A DNA stretch of 64,000 bases from Roseomonas sp. HF4 (GTDB lineage Bacteria; Pseudomonadota; Alphaproteobacteria; Acetobacterales; Acetobacteraceae): positions 124,001 to 188,000 of the forward strand of contig NZ_STGD01000006.1 of assembly GCF_005222755.1 (NCBI RefSeq), written 5' to 3'. Position numbers and translations under genes: made by a program. Under the pieces are notes generated by a model that worked only from the letters and a program-made list of their open reading frames with translations, searched no databases and was not told the DNA's origin. This document shows positions 29,827 to 41,088 of the stretch, piece after piece (the stretch's first letter is position 1; each line of letters begins with the position of its first letter).

Positions 29827-30480
29827 ATGACCGCGTTCACACCGTTCCAGACCCTCATGACCCAGGGAGCCCTGCCGCGCAGCGCCGAGGTGCTGCAGCG
29901 GGAGGGCGCGACCCTGATCGTCGGCGCCGGCGCCGAGCGCCTGCCCGCGCGCGTCGCCGCGAGCTGCCTGCTGGCGCCCGAGGAGGGCGACACCGTCCTG
30001 CTGGTCGAGGCGGCCGGCCGGCACTACGTACTCGCCGTGCTCGAGCGGCGCGCCGAAGGGCCGCTCAGGATCGCCGCCGAGGGCGATATCGAGATCAGGG
30101 CCGTGGGCGGCACGCTGGCCCTGACCGGCGAGAGCGCCGTCGAGGTCGCGAGCGGCGGGCGGATCACCGTCGCGGCGCCCGAGGCGAACTTCACGGGCAC
30201 GCGCGCGACCTGGTCCTTCGCGGAGGTCGCGGGCATCGCGCGCAGCCTGACGGCGCATCTCGGCCGCATGAAGGTGGTGGGCGAAGCGCTCGAGACGGTT
30301 CTCGACCGCGTCCTGACCCGGACCAAGCGGAGCTACCGCTTCGTCGAGGAAGGCGACCATGTCCGCGCCGGCAGCATCGACCATCGCGCCGAAGGCAACA
30401 TCCACCTGCGCGGCGAGAACGCCGTCGTGCATGCGGGCCGCATCGTCAAGATCGACGGCGGCCAGATCCAACTCGGCTGA
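29827..30480 (+). CDS. DUF3540 domain protein, type VI accessory
   Basis: A 217-residue protein matching the DUF3540 family that recurs between DUF2169 and PAAR-like genes. The middle has short beta-helix-like repeats (IEIRAVGGTLALTGESAVEV, GRITVAAPEANFTG) resembling a small VgrG spike. The C-terminus contains RTKRSYRFVEEGDHVRAGSI and a last strand KIDGGQIQLG. It probably contacts the VgrG spike or helps load the PAAR-like protein. It begins 28 bp after the pentapeptide gene and ends 12 bp before the PAAR-like gene. Confidence 0.82.
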   Translation: MTAFTPFQTLMTQGALPRSAEVLQREGATLIVGAGAERLPARVAASCLLAPEEGDTVLLVEAAGRHYVLAVLERRAEGPLRIAAEGDIEIRAVGGTLALTGESAVEVASGGRITVAAPEANFTGTRATWSFAEVAGIARSLTAHLGRMKVVGEALETVLDRVLTRTKRSYRFVEEGDHVRAGSIDHRAEGNIHLRGENAVVHAGRIVKIDGGQIQLG

Positions 30481-30492
30481 GGAGGGCCTGGC

Positions 30493-30888
30493 ATGTTCGC
30501 GAATTCGCAGATGGGCGGCCAGGACATGGGCTTCCCCGATGTCTGCCTGACCCCCGCGGCGCCTGCGCCGGTGCCGATCCCCTATCCCAACATCGCCATG
30601 GGCCCGACCGCCACGCCGAACCAGACGAAGGTGCTCATCATGGGCATGCCGGCGCACAATATCGGGACCACCACGCCGCTGACGAACGGAGACAATGCCG
30701 GTCTCGCGACCGGCGTCGCCTCGGGCACCGTGATGGGGCCGTCGCGGCACCTGACGGCGGCCTTCGTGACGCTGGTCAACGGCATGCCGCTGACCCGCAT
30801 GACGTCGATGTCGCTGCAGAACAACACCAACTGCCCGGGCTGCCGGATCGCGCCAAGCCAGACCAAGGTCCTGGTGCTGACGCCATAG
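30493..30888 (+). CDS. PAAR-like (DUF4150) protein
   Basis: A 131-residue PAAR-like protein of the DUF4150 type. The start [21 protein letters not shown] and the motif [20 protein letters not shown] are diagnostic, and a second half-repeat ([18 protein letters not shown]) ends the protein. It should cap the VgrG spike. There is no C-terminal toxin extension, so any effector must be a separate polypeptide. It closes the cassette; uvrB follows after 82 bp. Confidence 0.88.
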   Translation: MFANSQMGGQDMGFPDVCLTPAAPAPVPIPYPNIAMGPTATPNQTKVLIMGMPAHNIGTTTPLTNGDNAGLATGVASGTVMGPSRHLTAAFVTLVNGMPLTRMTSMSLQNNTNCPGCRIAPSQTKVLVLTP

Positions 30889-30970
30889 GGGACGTTCCGA
30901 TCCAGCCGAACCGTCTGGCCGGGTAGCCCGGCGCCTTCACGCGGGCCGGCCTGGCGCCCATCTTGGCGTC

Positions 30971-33157
<2,187 letters not shown>

Positions 33158-33175
33158 ACCAGGCTTGCCATGGAC

Positions 33176-33191
33176 GGGGCAGGATTGCCCC
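33176..33191 (+). terminator. Short hairpin downstream of uvrB
   Basis: GGGGCA and TGCCCC pair around a GGAT loop, 18 bp after the uvrB stop. There is no T-tract, so termination strength is uncertain. Confidence 0.4.
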
Positions 33192-33261
33192 CTTCCTGCC
33201 CGATCCCTGCCACACGCCCAGGTTGTACTCGCGCATCCGAAACCTGCCACGGAGTTTCGTC

Positions 33262-33504
33262 ATGCGCTTCAATCATATACGAATCGCTACCCTTGCCATG
33301 CTCGCCCTGGGTGTATCCGCCTGCGCCGATCCGGTGGGCCAGCGCGCGCTGGTGGGCGGCGGCATCGGCGCCGCGGGTGGCGCGGCCATCGGCGCGCTGA
33401 CCGGCGGCTCGCCGCTCGCGGGTGCGGCCATCGGCGGCGCGGGTGGCGCGGCCATCGGCGCACTGACCGCCCCGCGGCCGGCGCCGCGCGGCTACTACTA
33501 CTGA
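33262..33504 (+). CDS. Small glycine-zipper outer-membrane lipoprotein
   Basis: An 80-residue protein with a lipoprotein signal and lipobox LGVSAC, so it would be lipidated on Cys. The mature part is a glycine-zipper repeat (GGGIGAAGGAAIGALTGG, then GGAGGAAIGAL) followed by a Pro-rich tail ending YYY. Such proteins insert into or brace the outer membrane. The ATG at 33262 has a GGAG ribosome-binding site; an in-frame upstream start at 33223 would lengthen the signal region unusually. A family A repeat follows it. Confidence 0.8.
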   Translation: MRFNHIRIATLAMLALGVSACADPVGQRALVGGGIGAAGGAAIGALTGGSPLAGAAIGGAGGAAIGALTAPRPAPRGYYY

Positions 33505-33539
33505 CGGGGGCAGCCTGGGGTTCCCGACCCGGCACGGTC

Positions 33540-33675
33540 GAGAAGGCGGGGGGGGAAGGGAATTTCTCCCCCCGCCCCCCCGCTACCCTCTTTGCAACGG
33601 GCGCCGATCCTTCGAGGTGCGGCGCCAGAAGCCAAGGAAGGGAGGGGTTTCGGGGGAGGTTCCCCTCCCCCGACC
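33540..33675. repeat. Family A interspersed hairpin repeat, copy A2
   Basis: It consists of a G8/C7-rich hairpin (33546-33583), a central GGCGCCG/CGGCGCC stem (33600-33606/33620-33626), and the conserved hairpin CGGGGGAGG/CCTCCCCCG (33651-33659/33664-33672) with a TTCC loop. The flank AAGGAAGGGAGGGG matches the copy near 52980. It separates the lipoprotein gene from the LysR gene. Confidence 0.75.
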
Positions 33676-33765
33676 TTGCTGCCGCCATCACAGACCAGGA
33701 CGACGGCCGGCCGGATGGCGCCCCGCTTCCCCGGCCGGCGCCGAGGGCCCATCATCGGCCCACCC

Positions 33766-34716
33766 ATGGCCGATCTCGCCACCCTCGACCTCAACCTGCT
33801 GCGCGTCTTCGACGCCGTCGCGCGCGAGCGCCACGTCACGCGCGCGGCGCAGCGGCTGAACCTGTCGCAGCCCGCCGTCTCGAACGCGCTGGCACGCCTG
33901 CGGGCGGCGCTGGGCGACGAGTTGTTCCTCCGCCGTCCGGGCGGCGTCGAGCCGACCGAACTCGCCCTCGCGCTCGCGGGCCCGGTCGCGGAGGTGCTGG
34001 ATCGGCTGCGCGAGACGCTCATCACCCACGCCCCCTTCGACCCCGCCACCGCCGAGCGCATCTTCCCGATCGCGCTGTCGGAATACGCGGAAGCGGTGCT
34101 GGCGCCGCCCCTGCTCGAACGTATGGGTCGCGAGGCGCCAGGCTGCCTGCTTGCCATCCGCCACGCCGACCGCACCAACACGCAGGCGCTCCTGGACCGC
34201 GGGGAGGCGGAATTCGCCGTCGCGGTGCTGCCCGAGCCGCCCGCGATCTACACGCGCATCCGCCTGCTGCCGGAAGCCTTCCTGACCCTGATGCGCCCGG
34301 GGCACCCGCTGGCCGCCGGCGTGCTCGACGAGGACCGGCTGATCGCCTTCCCCCACCTGCTGCATTCCGCCAACGGCTCTCGCGACGGCGCGCTCGACGT
34401 GGCGCTCGCGACACGCGGCAAGCGGCGGCGGCTTGGCGCCGTGGTCGCGCATCTCTCGGCGGTGCCGGACATCCTCGCGCGCACGGACATGGTCATGACG
34501 CTGTCGGCGCGGCTCGCGCGGCGCATGGCCGAGGCGCATGGGCTGGCGCTGCGCGAATGCCCGGTCGCGATCCGCCACACCCGGCTCTCACTGATCTTCC
34601 ACCGGCGCTTTGAGAGCGACCAGGGCCATGCCTGGCTCAGGCGCATGATGATCGCGGTGGCGCGCGAGGTGCCGGCGGTCGAGGCGGGGGAGGCGCCGCC
34701 GGGCGAGGACGACTGA
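33766..34716 (+). CDS. LysR-family transcriptional regulator
   Basis: A 316-residue regulator. The winged-helix domain (residues 5-64) has LDLNLLRVFDAVARERHVTR and LNLSQPAVSNALARLR, the standard LysR signature. The C-terminal part is a periplasmic-binding-like effector domain (FPIALSEYAEAVLAPPLLER). The start is the ATG immediately before the domain; upstream in-frame codons fall within repeat DNA. It reads toward a GMC oxidoreductase gene 119 bp downstream in the same direction, which may be its target. Confidence 0.9.
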   Translation: MADLATLDLNLLRVFDAVARERHVTRAAQRLNLSQPAVSNALARLRAALGDELFLRRPGGVEPTELALALAGPVAEVLDRLRETLITHAPFDPATAERIFPIALSEYAEAVLAPPLLERMGREAPGCLLAIRHADRTNTQALLDRGEAEFAVAVLPEPPAIYTRIRLLPEAFLTLMRPGHPLAAGVLDEDRLIAFPHLLHSANGSRDGALDVALATRGKRRRLGAVVAHLSAVPDILARTDMVMTLSARLARRMAEAHGLALRECPVAIRHTRLSLIFHRRFESDQGHAWLRRMMIAVAREVPAVEAGEAPPGEDD

Positions 34717-34755
34717 CCCGGGGGAGCGCCTTACCCTACCCCGGACCCCCACCCG

Positions 34756-34778
34756 CCAAAGGCCGAAAGGGCCTTTGG
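34756..34778 (+). terminator. Hairpin downstream of the LysR gene
   Basis: CCAAAGGCC and GGCCTTTGG form a perfect 9-bp stem with a GAAAG loop, 39 bp after the LysR stop. A similar AAAGGC-type motif occurs inside the family A element near 52965, so it may derive from the same repeat family. Confidence 0.5.
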
Positions 34779-34835
34779 AAACCGATACGAGGGGGCAGCC
34801 TGGACCGCGGCGGGCGCCTGCGCTCCGATAGGCGG

Positions 34836-36434
34836 ATGGACGACACCTTCGACCACGTCATCGTCGGCGCCGGCAGCGCGGGGTGCGTGCTGGCCAACCG
34901 ACTCTCGGCAGGCGGCGCCACCGTGGCGGTCATCGAGGCCGGCGGGCCGGACCGGCACCCCTATATCCACATCCCGGCGGGCTACGCCCGGCTGCTCGAC
35001 CACCCGCGTCTGACCTGGGGCTTCCGCACCGAACCCGACGCCGCCACCGGCAACCGCGCGCTGGACTACCCGCGCGGGCGGGTCTGGGGTGGGTCGTCCT
35101 CCATCAACGGGCTCGGCCATGTGCGCGGGCACCCGTCCGACTACGACCTCTGGGCGCAGAAGGGCTGCACGGGATGGGGCTGGGACGACCTGCTGCCCTA
35201 TTTCATGCGTCACGAGAGCTTCGCCGGCGGCGGCGAAGGCCGCGGCACCCAAGGCCCGCAGCCGGTCGAACACCTGGCCGAGCGTCCGGAACTGCTCGAC
35301 CACTTCGCCGCCGCGGCGGGGGCGATCGGCCTGCCCGTCAACGACGACATGAACGGCCCGCGGCGCGAGGGGTTCGCGACCTTCCAGCAGACCCGCCGCG
35401 GGCAGCGGCGCGTCTCGGCGGCGCGCGCCTACCTGGTGCCGGCGCTGGCACGGCCGAACCTCCGCGTGATCGACCGCGCGCTGGCGCTGCGCATCGTGGT
35501 CGAGGACGGCCGCGCCACCGGCGTCGCCATCCGTCGCGGCGGCGAGGACCGCATCATCCGCGCCCGCTTCGGCGTCATCCTCTCGGCCGGCGCGATCGGC
35601 TCGCCGCACCTGCTGCAGCTCTCGGGCATCGGCCCGGCGGAGGTACTTGCACAGCACGGCATCGCGCCCGTGCTGGATGCGCCGGGCGTCGGGCGCAACC
35701 TGCAGGACCACTTCATCGCGCGCCTTGCCTTCCGGCTGACGGACCACCGCTGGAGCGCCAACCGCCGCATCGTCTGGCCACGCCTCGGGCTCGAGATCCT
35801 GCGCTGGATCACCCGGGGCAAGGGCGTACTGACCTGGTCGCCCGGCATGATGTCGCTGTTCGCGCGCACGGAACCAGGGCTGGAGGCGCCCGACATCCAG
35901 ATCAACGGCGGCCCGCTCTCCTGGGCCGAGGGCCGCATCGGCGTGCCGGAGGCGGAGCCGGGCTTCACGCTGGGCGTCTGGCAATGCCGGCCGCAGAGCC
36001 GCGGCACCGTGACGCTGAAATCCCCCCGCGCGGAGGACGCGCCCGCCATCGCGCCGCGCTATTTGACCGAGCGCGCGGACGAGGCCTGCCTGGTGCGCGG
36101 GATGCGCCTCGCGCGGCGCTGGATGACGGCGGAGCCGCTCGCCGGTATCGTGGCGGGGGAGACGCGCCCTGGCCCGGCGGCGGAGACGGACGAGGCGTTG
36201 CTCGCCTTCGCGCGCGAGACAGGCGGCACGGTCTACCACCCGTCCTGCACGGTGCGGATGGGCGGCGATCCGGGCGCGCCGCTTGATGCGCGGCTGCGCC
36301 TGCGCGGCATCGCGGGGCTGCGCGTGGTGGATGCCTCGGTCTTCCCGGACATTCCGGTCTGCAACATCAACGCGACGGTGCTGAGCGTGGCGGAGAAGGC
36401 GGCGGACTTGGTGGCGGAGGATATGCGGGGGTGA
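34836..36434 (+). CDS. GMC-family oxidoreductase (choline dehydrogenase-like)
   Basis: A 532-residue FAD-dependent oxidoreductase. The ADP-binding motif is VIVGAGSAGCVLANRLS at the N-terminus, the first GMC signature is YPRGRVWGGSSSINGL, and the second is GAIGSPHLLQLSGIGPA. The active-site His lies in YHPSCTVRMG and the protein ends with the usual C-terminal strand NINATVLSVAEKAADL. It oxidises an alcohol with a quinone or electron carrier as acceptor; the substrate is unknown. No betaine aldehyde dehydrogenase is adjacent, so choline is not supported. Its stop codon lies inside a GGGGG/CCCCC stem. Confidence 0.9.
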   Translation: MDDTFDHVIVGAGSAGCVLANRLSAGGATVAVIEAGGPDRHPYIHIPAGYARLLDHPRLTWGFRTEPDAATGNRALDYPRGRVWGGSSSINGLGHVRGHPSDYDLWAQKGCTGWGWDDLLPYFMRHESFAGGGEGRGTQGPQPVEHLAERPELLDHFAAAAGAIGLPVNDDMNGPRREGFATFQQTRRGQRRVSAARAYLVPALARPNLRVIDRALALRIVVEDGRATGVAIRRGGEDRIIRARFGVILSAGAIGSPHLLQLSGIGPAEVLAQHGIAPVLDAPGVGRNLQDHFIARLAFRLTDHRWSANRRIVWPRLGLEILRWITRGKGVLTWSPGMMSLFARTEPGLEAPDIQINGGPLSWAEGRIGVPEAEPGFTLGVWQCRPQSRGTVTLKSPRAEDAPAIAPRYLTERADEACLVRGMRLARRWMTAEPLAGIVAGETRPGPAAETDEALLAFARETGGTVYHPSCTVRMGGDPGAPLDARLRLRGIAGLRVVDASVFPDIPVCNINATVLSVAEKAADLVAEDMRG

Positions 36435-36553
36435 CCCCCTGAAGGTCGGGGGAGGTGAACCTCCCCCGAGCCCCCTCCCTTCTCTGGCATCTGGCGACGG
36501 GTCTGCGAGGTCCGGGTCCTGGGGAAGAAGTTCCCTTCTGCCCCCGCCCTGCC
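36435..36553. repeat. Family A interspersed hairpin repeat, copy A3
   Basis: The convergent gap between the GMC gene and ftsK holds the conserved hairpin CGGGGGAGG/CCTCCCCCG (36447-36455/36460-36468) with a TGAA loop, followed by the CCCCCTCCCTTCTC flank. In inverted orientation this matches the A2 and A4 copies. A weaker GGGGAAGAAG-type hairpin lies near 36521-36545. It probably acts as a bidirectional terminator. Confidence 0.75.
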
Positions 36554-36558
36554 TCACG

Positions 36559-39111
36559 TCACTCCCGCGGCCCCGGCGCCAGCACCTCGCGCTTGCCGAC
36601 GTGGTTCGCCGGCCCGACTACGCCTTCCTTCTCCATCTGCTCGATGAGCTTGGCAGCGCGGTTGTAGCCGATGTTGAGGTGCCTCTGGACGAAGGAGGTG
36701 CTGGCCTTGCCCTCCCGCGTCACCAGCGCGACCGCCTGGTCGTAGAGCGACGCCTCCCCGTCCGTGTTTCCGCCGAGCATGCCGGGCAGCCCGCCGGCAT
36801 CCTCGTCGAATTCCTCGGTCACTTCCTCGATGTAGGCGGGCTCGCCCTGCTCGCGCAGGTACTCGACCACGCGCTCTACCTCGTTGTCGGTCACGAAGGG
36901 GCCGTGCACGCGCGTCACGCGCCCGCCGCCGGCCATGTGCAGCATGTCGCCCTGGCCGAGCAGCTGCTCCGCGCCCTGCTCGCCAAGGATCGTGCGGCTG
37001 TCGATCTTGCTCGTCACCTGGAAGGAGATGCGGGTCGGGAAGTTCGCCTTGATGGTGCCGGTGATGACGTCCACCGAAGGCCGCTGCGTGGCCATGATCA
37101 CGTGGATGCCGGCCGCGCGCGCCATCTGCGCGAGCCGCTGCACCGCGGCCTCGATCTCCTTGCCGGCCACGATCATCAGGTCGGCCATCTCGTCGATCAC
37201 CACCACGATCATCGGCAGCGGCTCGAGCGCGAGGGGCTGTTCCTCGAAGACCGGCCGGCTGGTGTCGGGATCGAAGCCGGTCTGCACGCGGCGCGTCAGC
37301 ACCTCGCCGCGCGCGCGCGCCGCCGTCACCTTCTCGTTGTAGCCGGCGATGTTGCGCACGCCCAACTGGCTCATGGCGCGGTAGCGGCGCTCCATCTCCC
37401 GCACGGTCCATTTGAGCGCGCCGATCGCCTTGGGCGGCTCGGTCACCACCGGCGCGAGCAGGTGCGGGATACGGTCGTAGACCGAGAGTTCCAGCATCTT
37501 CGGGTCGATCATGATGAAGCGGCACTCGTCCGGCGACAGCCGATACAGCAGCGACAGGATCATGGTGTTGATCGCGACCGACTTGCCCGATCCGGTGGTG
37601 CCGGCGATCAGCAGATGCGGCATGCGCGCGAGGTCGGCGATGACCGGCACGCCGCCGATATCCTTGCCGAGCGCCAGCGGCAGGCGCCCCTGGTTCCGGC
37701 CCCAGCTCTCGTCGGCGAACATCTCGTGCAGGAACACGGTCTCGCGCTTGGCGTTCGGCATCTCGATGCCGATAACGTTGCGCCCTGGGACGGTGGCGAT
37801 GCGCACCGCCACCACCGACATCGACCGCGCGATGTCGTCGGCCAGCCCGATGACGCGCGAGGATTTCGTCCCCGGCGCCGGTTCCAGTTCATACAGCGTG
37901 ACCACGGGCCCGGGCCGGATCTCGGCGATGCGCCCGCGCACCCCGTAGTCCTCGAGCACGCTTTCCAGCATGCGGGCATTGGCCTGCAGCGATTCCTCCG
38001 ACGGCCGGCCGGTGCGCCGCGCCGGCGCCTCGGTCAGCAGGTCGAGCGGCGGAAGGCGGAAGCCCTCGGTGCCGAGGTCGAGGGCGCGCTGCTCCGGCGC
38101 GCGGCGCTCGTGCGCGGCGGCGATGACGCGGGTGCGGGCGGTCGGCCGCTGCTGCCCCGGCACGGGCTCGGTGCCGCGGCGCACGTCGCCTTCCTCGCCC
38201 GGCAGGGGGGCGGGCGGGGCGGCGGGGCTCGGCGGGATGGCGCCGGCCGCCTCCTCCGCCGCGCGCAGCATGGCGCCGAGCGGCACCGCCTGCGGTTCGC
38301 GGCGCAGCATCGCGCCGGCGCCGGCGCGGGCGCGGCTCAGCCGGCCCGCCAGGCGGGCGAAGACACCCGGCCGGGGCGGGCGCGCGGGGCGGAGCGGCTC
38401 GGGCTCGGGCTCGGCGTCCGGCCGGCGGATCGCCGCGGCGCCCTGCCGGGCCACCTCGACCGCCGCCTGGCCGGCCCCGACCGCGACGCGGCCCGCGCCG
38501 CGCCATTCGCCGACCGTCAGCCCGCAGGCGATGAAGACCGACCCCACCGCGGCAACCGCCAGCACGCCATTCGCCACCAGCGCCCCGAACGGCCCGAAGG
38601 TGCCGGAGAGCCCCTCCACCGCCGCGGTCGCGAGCAGCCCGCCGAAGGCCCCGCCGGGCCCGGCCGCCACGGGCACGCCGGCCGGCAGCGGCAGCAGCGC
38701 GGCGGCGGCGGCGGCCAGCGGCAGCCCCGCCAGCAGGCCCCCGAAGCGCGCCGCCAGCGAGCCCATGCCGCGCTGCGTCGCCAGGCGGAAGGCCCAGGCC
38801 AGCATGGCCAGCGCCGGCAACGCGCCCGCGAAGCCGAAGGATTGCAGCAGCAGGTCGGACACGATGGCGCCCGCCGGCCCCGCGAGGTTGGTCGGTGCCC
38901 GCCCCGTCGCGGTGTTCAGCGACGGGTCGGCCGGATCATGGCTGCCGAGCGCCACCAGCAGCGCCATGGCCGCCAGCGCGACCAGCAGCCCCAGCACCTC
39001 GAGCCCGCGCCGCCGCAGCACAGCGCGCACCGCCGGGGAGGCGAAGCGCCGCGGGGCGGCGGAAAAGCGGCCAGGGCTGCGGGAAGCGTCGGACAAGGCG
39101 GCACGGGGCAT
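36559..39111 (-). CDS. ftsK: DNA translocase FtsK
   Basis: An 850-residue cell-division DNA translocase. Four hydrophobic helices occupy about residues 25-190, followed by a Pro/Arg-rich linker to about 355. The motor has Walker [16 protein letters not shown] and Walker [15 protein letters not shown], with [20 protein letters not shown]. The C-terminal gamma domain ([25 protein letters not shown]) recognises KOPS sites and activates XerCD at dif. The ATG at 39111 precedes the usual short cytoplasmic N-terminus. It is convergent with the GMC gene. Confidence 0.97.
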   Translation of the reverse strand: MPRAALSDASRSPGRFSAAPRRFASPAVRAVLRRRGLEVLGLLVALAAMALLVALGSHDPADPSLNTATGRAPTNLAGPAGAIVSDLLLQSFGFAGALPALAMLAWAFRLATQRGMGSLAARFGGLLAGLPLAAAAAALLPLPAGVPVAAGPGGAFGGLLATAAVEGLSGTFGPFGALVANGVLAVAAVGSVFIACGLTVGEWRGAGRVAVGAGQAAVEVARQGAAAIRRPDAEPEPEPLRPARPPRPGVFARLAGRLSRARAGAGAMLRREPQAVPLGAMLRAAEEAAGAIPPSPAAPPAPLPGEEGDVRRGTEPVPGQQRPTARTRVIAAAHERRAPEQRALDLGTEGFRLPPLDLLTEAPARRTGRPSEESLQANARMLESVLEDYGVRGRIAEIRPGPVVTLYELEPAPGTKSSRVIGLADDIARSMSVVAVRIATVPGRNVIGIEMPNAKRETVFLHEMFADESWGRNQGRLPLALGKDIGGVPVIADLARMPHLLIAGTTGSGKSVAINTMILSLLYRLSPDECRFIMIDPKMLELSVYDRIPHLLAPVVTEPPKAIGALKWTVREMERRYRAMSQLGVRNIAGYNEKVTAARARGEVLTRRVQTGFDPDTSRPVFEEQPLALEPLPMIVVVIDEMADLMIVAGKEIEAAVQRLAQMARAAGIHVIMATQRPSVDVITGTIKANFPTRISFQVTSKIDSRTILGEQGAEQLLGQGDMLHMAGGGRVTRVHGPFVTDNEVERVVEYLREQGEPAYIEEVTEEFDEDAGGLPGMLGGNTDGEASLYDQAVALVTREGKASTSFVQRHLNIGYNRAAKLIEQMEKEGVVGPANHVGKREVLAPGPRE

Positions 39112-39231
39112 GGGCGGGCAGCGTTCAGGTGATGTGACAATCCTACACGCGAAGTGCCTCGGACGCATCGCTTTCGGGCATGGAAGCCACACCGGAAGGC
39201 CCCAGGCGTGGCGCCGCGGCCACGCTTGCCC

Positions 39232-39960
39232 CTATCGTGCCGGTGCCGGCGCCGCCAGCCCGGGTGTCTCCAGCGCGCCCCGGATACGGCGGCTGAGGGC
39301 GACGACCACGATGCCGATCGAGAACAGGCACCAGATCGCGGGCATCTCGTTCGGGTTGGAGGTCAGCAGCCAGGCCAGCCCCGGCCCGACGAGCAGGTGG
39401 AACAGCACGAAGCGCCAGGCCCCGTAGGCCAGCGGCAGGAAGAAGGCGGCCAGCATGTAGGTCGGGAAGCCGCCGAGCGCCCAGTGCACGTCCCGCAGCG
39501 GCGCCAGCAGGTCGTTGCGCGGGATGTCCCAGGCGATATGCCATTCGCCGCTGGCGACGCAAAGCGGGCTGCCGCAGAGCACCGACCCCGCCGGGCAGGT
39601 CCCGGCCCAGGCGAAGGGGTAGAGTTGCAGCAGCATCACCGCGGCCGACACCCCGCAGCCGATCCAGACCGCGACCCGCAGCGTCGGCGACGGCGCCGCG
39701 CGCACCAGCGTCATCGCGAAGGCGTTGATGAAGAAGGGCTGGAAGGCGATGTGCAGGTACGACAGCAGCGCCGCGGACTGGTTGGCCGGCGTGCCGCAGG
39801 CATCAACCGCCGCATGGCCCGCGACCTGCAGCGCCTCCATCAGCGTGAACCAGGCGAGCGTCGCCGGCACCGCGGGGGGTGCGCCTCGGCGGAGGGTGAC
39901 GGCGGTCGCAGCGCTTCCGGCCGCGACCATCGCGACCGTCGCGCCCATGGACCAGCACAT
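39232..39960 (-). CDS. DUF5765 family membrane protein
   Basis: A 242-residue polytopic membrane protein starting MCWSMGATVAMVAAG, the characteristic start of DUF5765 proteins. About seven hydrophobic segments are visible, with Cys-rich luminal loops (GTCPAGSVLCGSPLCVASGEWHIAWD). The function is unknown. It is divergent from a Crp/Fnr-type regulator, with 125 bp between start codons. An in-frame upstream start exists, but the MCWS motif fixes the ATG at 39960. Confidence 0.8.
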   Translation of the reverse strand: MCWSMGATVAMVAAGSAATAVTLRRGAPPAVPATLAWFTLMEALQVAGHAAVDACGTPANQSAALLSYLHIAFQPFFINAFAMTLVRAAPSPTLRVAVWIGCGVSAAVMLLQLYPFAWAGTCPAGSVLCGSPLCVASGEWHIAWDIPRNDLLAPLRDVHWALGGFPTYMLAAFFLPLAYGAWRFVLFHLLVGPGLAWLLTSNPNEMPAIWCLFSIGIVVVALSRRIRGALETPGLAAPAPAR

Positions 39961-40085
39961 CGGCGCGCCCTCCCCCCTGCCAAGCGGCGGCGCCGAGTGT
40001 CGCAGAAGCGCACGCGCTGTCATCCCGTGCGCCACAGGCAGAACGAAGGCTTGAGCCGCGCGCCCCGCGGCGGCAGGCTGCGGCG

Positions 40086-40745
40086 ATGGCAAGCGCCGGG
40101 TTCGACTTCCTGCCGGACAGCATCGACGCCGTCGCGCGTGGACGCATGGCGGCCGGCGCGCTGCCGCTGCGCGCGCCGGCCGGCACGGTGCTGTTCCGCC
40201 CAGGCGACCCCTGCCGCGGCTTCGTGCTGCTGCGCCGCGGCCAGGCGCGCGTGGACCTGATCGCCGAGGATGGCCACGCGCTGCTGCTCTATCGCGTCGA
40301 GCCCGGCCAGGCCTGCGCGATCACCACCTCCTGCCTTTTCGCCGGGGAAGCCTATTCCGCCGAGGGCACCGCCGAGACCGACTGCGACGGGCTGCTGCTG
40401 CCCGCCGCGCTGTTCGCGGCGCTGGTGGAGGAAAGCCCCGGCTTCCGCCGCTTCGTCCTCGCCGGCTTCGCCGCCAGGCTCGGCGCGCTGATGGGACGGA
40501 TCGAGGACCTGTCCTTCCGCAGCGTGGATGCGCGCCTCGCCGCCTATCTGCTCGGCCGCGCGCCGGGCGTCGTGGCGGCGACGCAGCAGGGCATCGCGGC
40601 CGACATCGGCACGGCACGGGAGGTGGTGAGCCGCCGCCTCGCGGCCTTCGCGAAGGCCGGGCTGGTGCGCACCGAGCGCGGCGCCGTCGCGGTCCTCGAC
40701 GCCCCCGGACTGATGCGGATCAAGGACGGCACCGCCGCCCCGTGA
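40086..40745 (+). CDS. Crp/Fnr-family transcriptional regulator
   Basis: A 219-residue regulator with a cyclic-nucleotide-binding-like N-terminal barrel (about residues 25-125) and a C-terminal winged helix (IAADIGTAREVVSRRLAAFAK). It has no N-terminal FNR iron-sulphur cysteine cluster. A Cys pair near the effector region (CAITTSCLF) is more like redox- or nitrosative-stress-responsive members. The divergent DUF5765 gene and the downstream DUF2892 gene are likely targets; Crp/Fnr next to DUF2892 is a recurrent pairing. Confidence 0.87.
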   Translation: MASAGFDFLPDSIDAVARGRMAAGALPLRAPAGTVLFRPGDPCRGFVLLRRGQARVDLIAEDGHALLLYRVEPGQACAITTSCLFAGEAYSAEGTAETDCDGLLLPAALFAALVEESPGFRRFVLAGFAARLGALMGRIEDLSFRSVDARLAAYLLGRAPGVVAATQQGIAADIGTAREVVSRRLAAFAKAGLVRTERGAVAVLDAPGLMRIKDGTAAP

Positions 40746-40852
40746 CTTGATCACCGACGGAATGGGTCAGCGCCTGCGAATGAAGGCACAGCCGGGCATC
40801 TCCGGCATGATCCACCGGCGCCCGGCGCCGGACAGAGGCAAGGAGCAGCGCG

Positions 40853-41053
40853 ATGAACTGCAACGTGGGTGGCGTGGACCGTGGGCTCCGCATCGTGGCG
40901 GGGCTGGTGATCCTGGCGCTCGGGCTGGCGGGGCCGCTCGGGTGGTGGGGGCTGGTCGGGCTGGTGCCTCTGGCGACCGGCGTGTTCCGCTTCTGCCCGG
41001 CCTATTCGCTGCTCGGCATCCGGACCTGCGCGGCCGCCGACCGGGCGGCCTGA
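40853..41053 (+). CDS. DUF2892 (YgaP-type) two-helix inner-membrane protein
   Basis: A 66-residue protein starting MNCNVGGVDRGLRIVAG, the signature of the YgaP transmembrane family (DUF2892). Two hydrophobic helices enclose a short polar turn and a conserved Cys pair is near the end. Rhodanese-linked homologues handle sulphur or S-nitrosothiols; the stand-alone form has no assigned role. It has an AAGGAG ribosome-binding site and lies 107 bp after the Crp/Fnr gene. Confidence 0.85.
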   Translation: MNCNVGGVDRGLRIVAGLVILALGLAGPLGWWGLVGLVPLATGVFRFCPAYSLLGIRTCAAADRAA

Positions 41054-41088
41054 GGCACGTTGCCCGGGCAGGCGGCGCCCGCCCCGGG

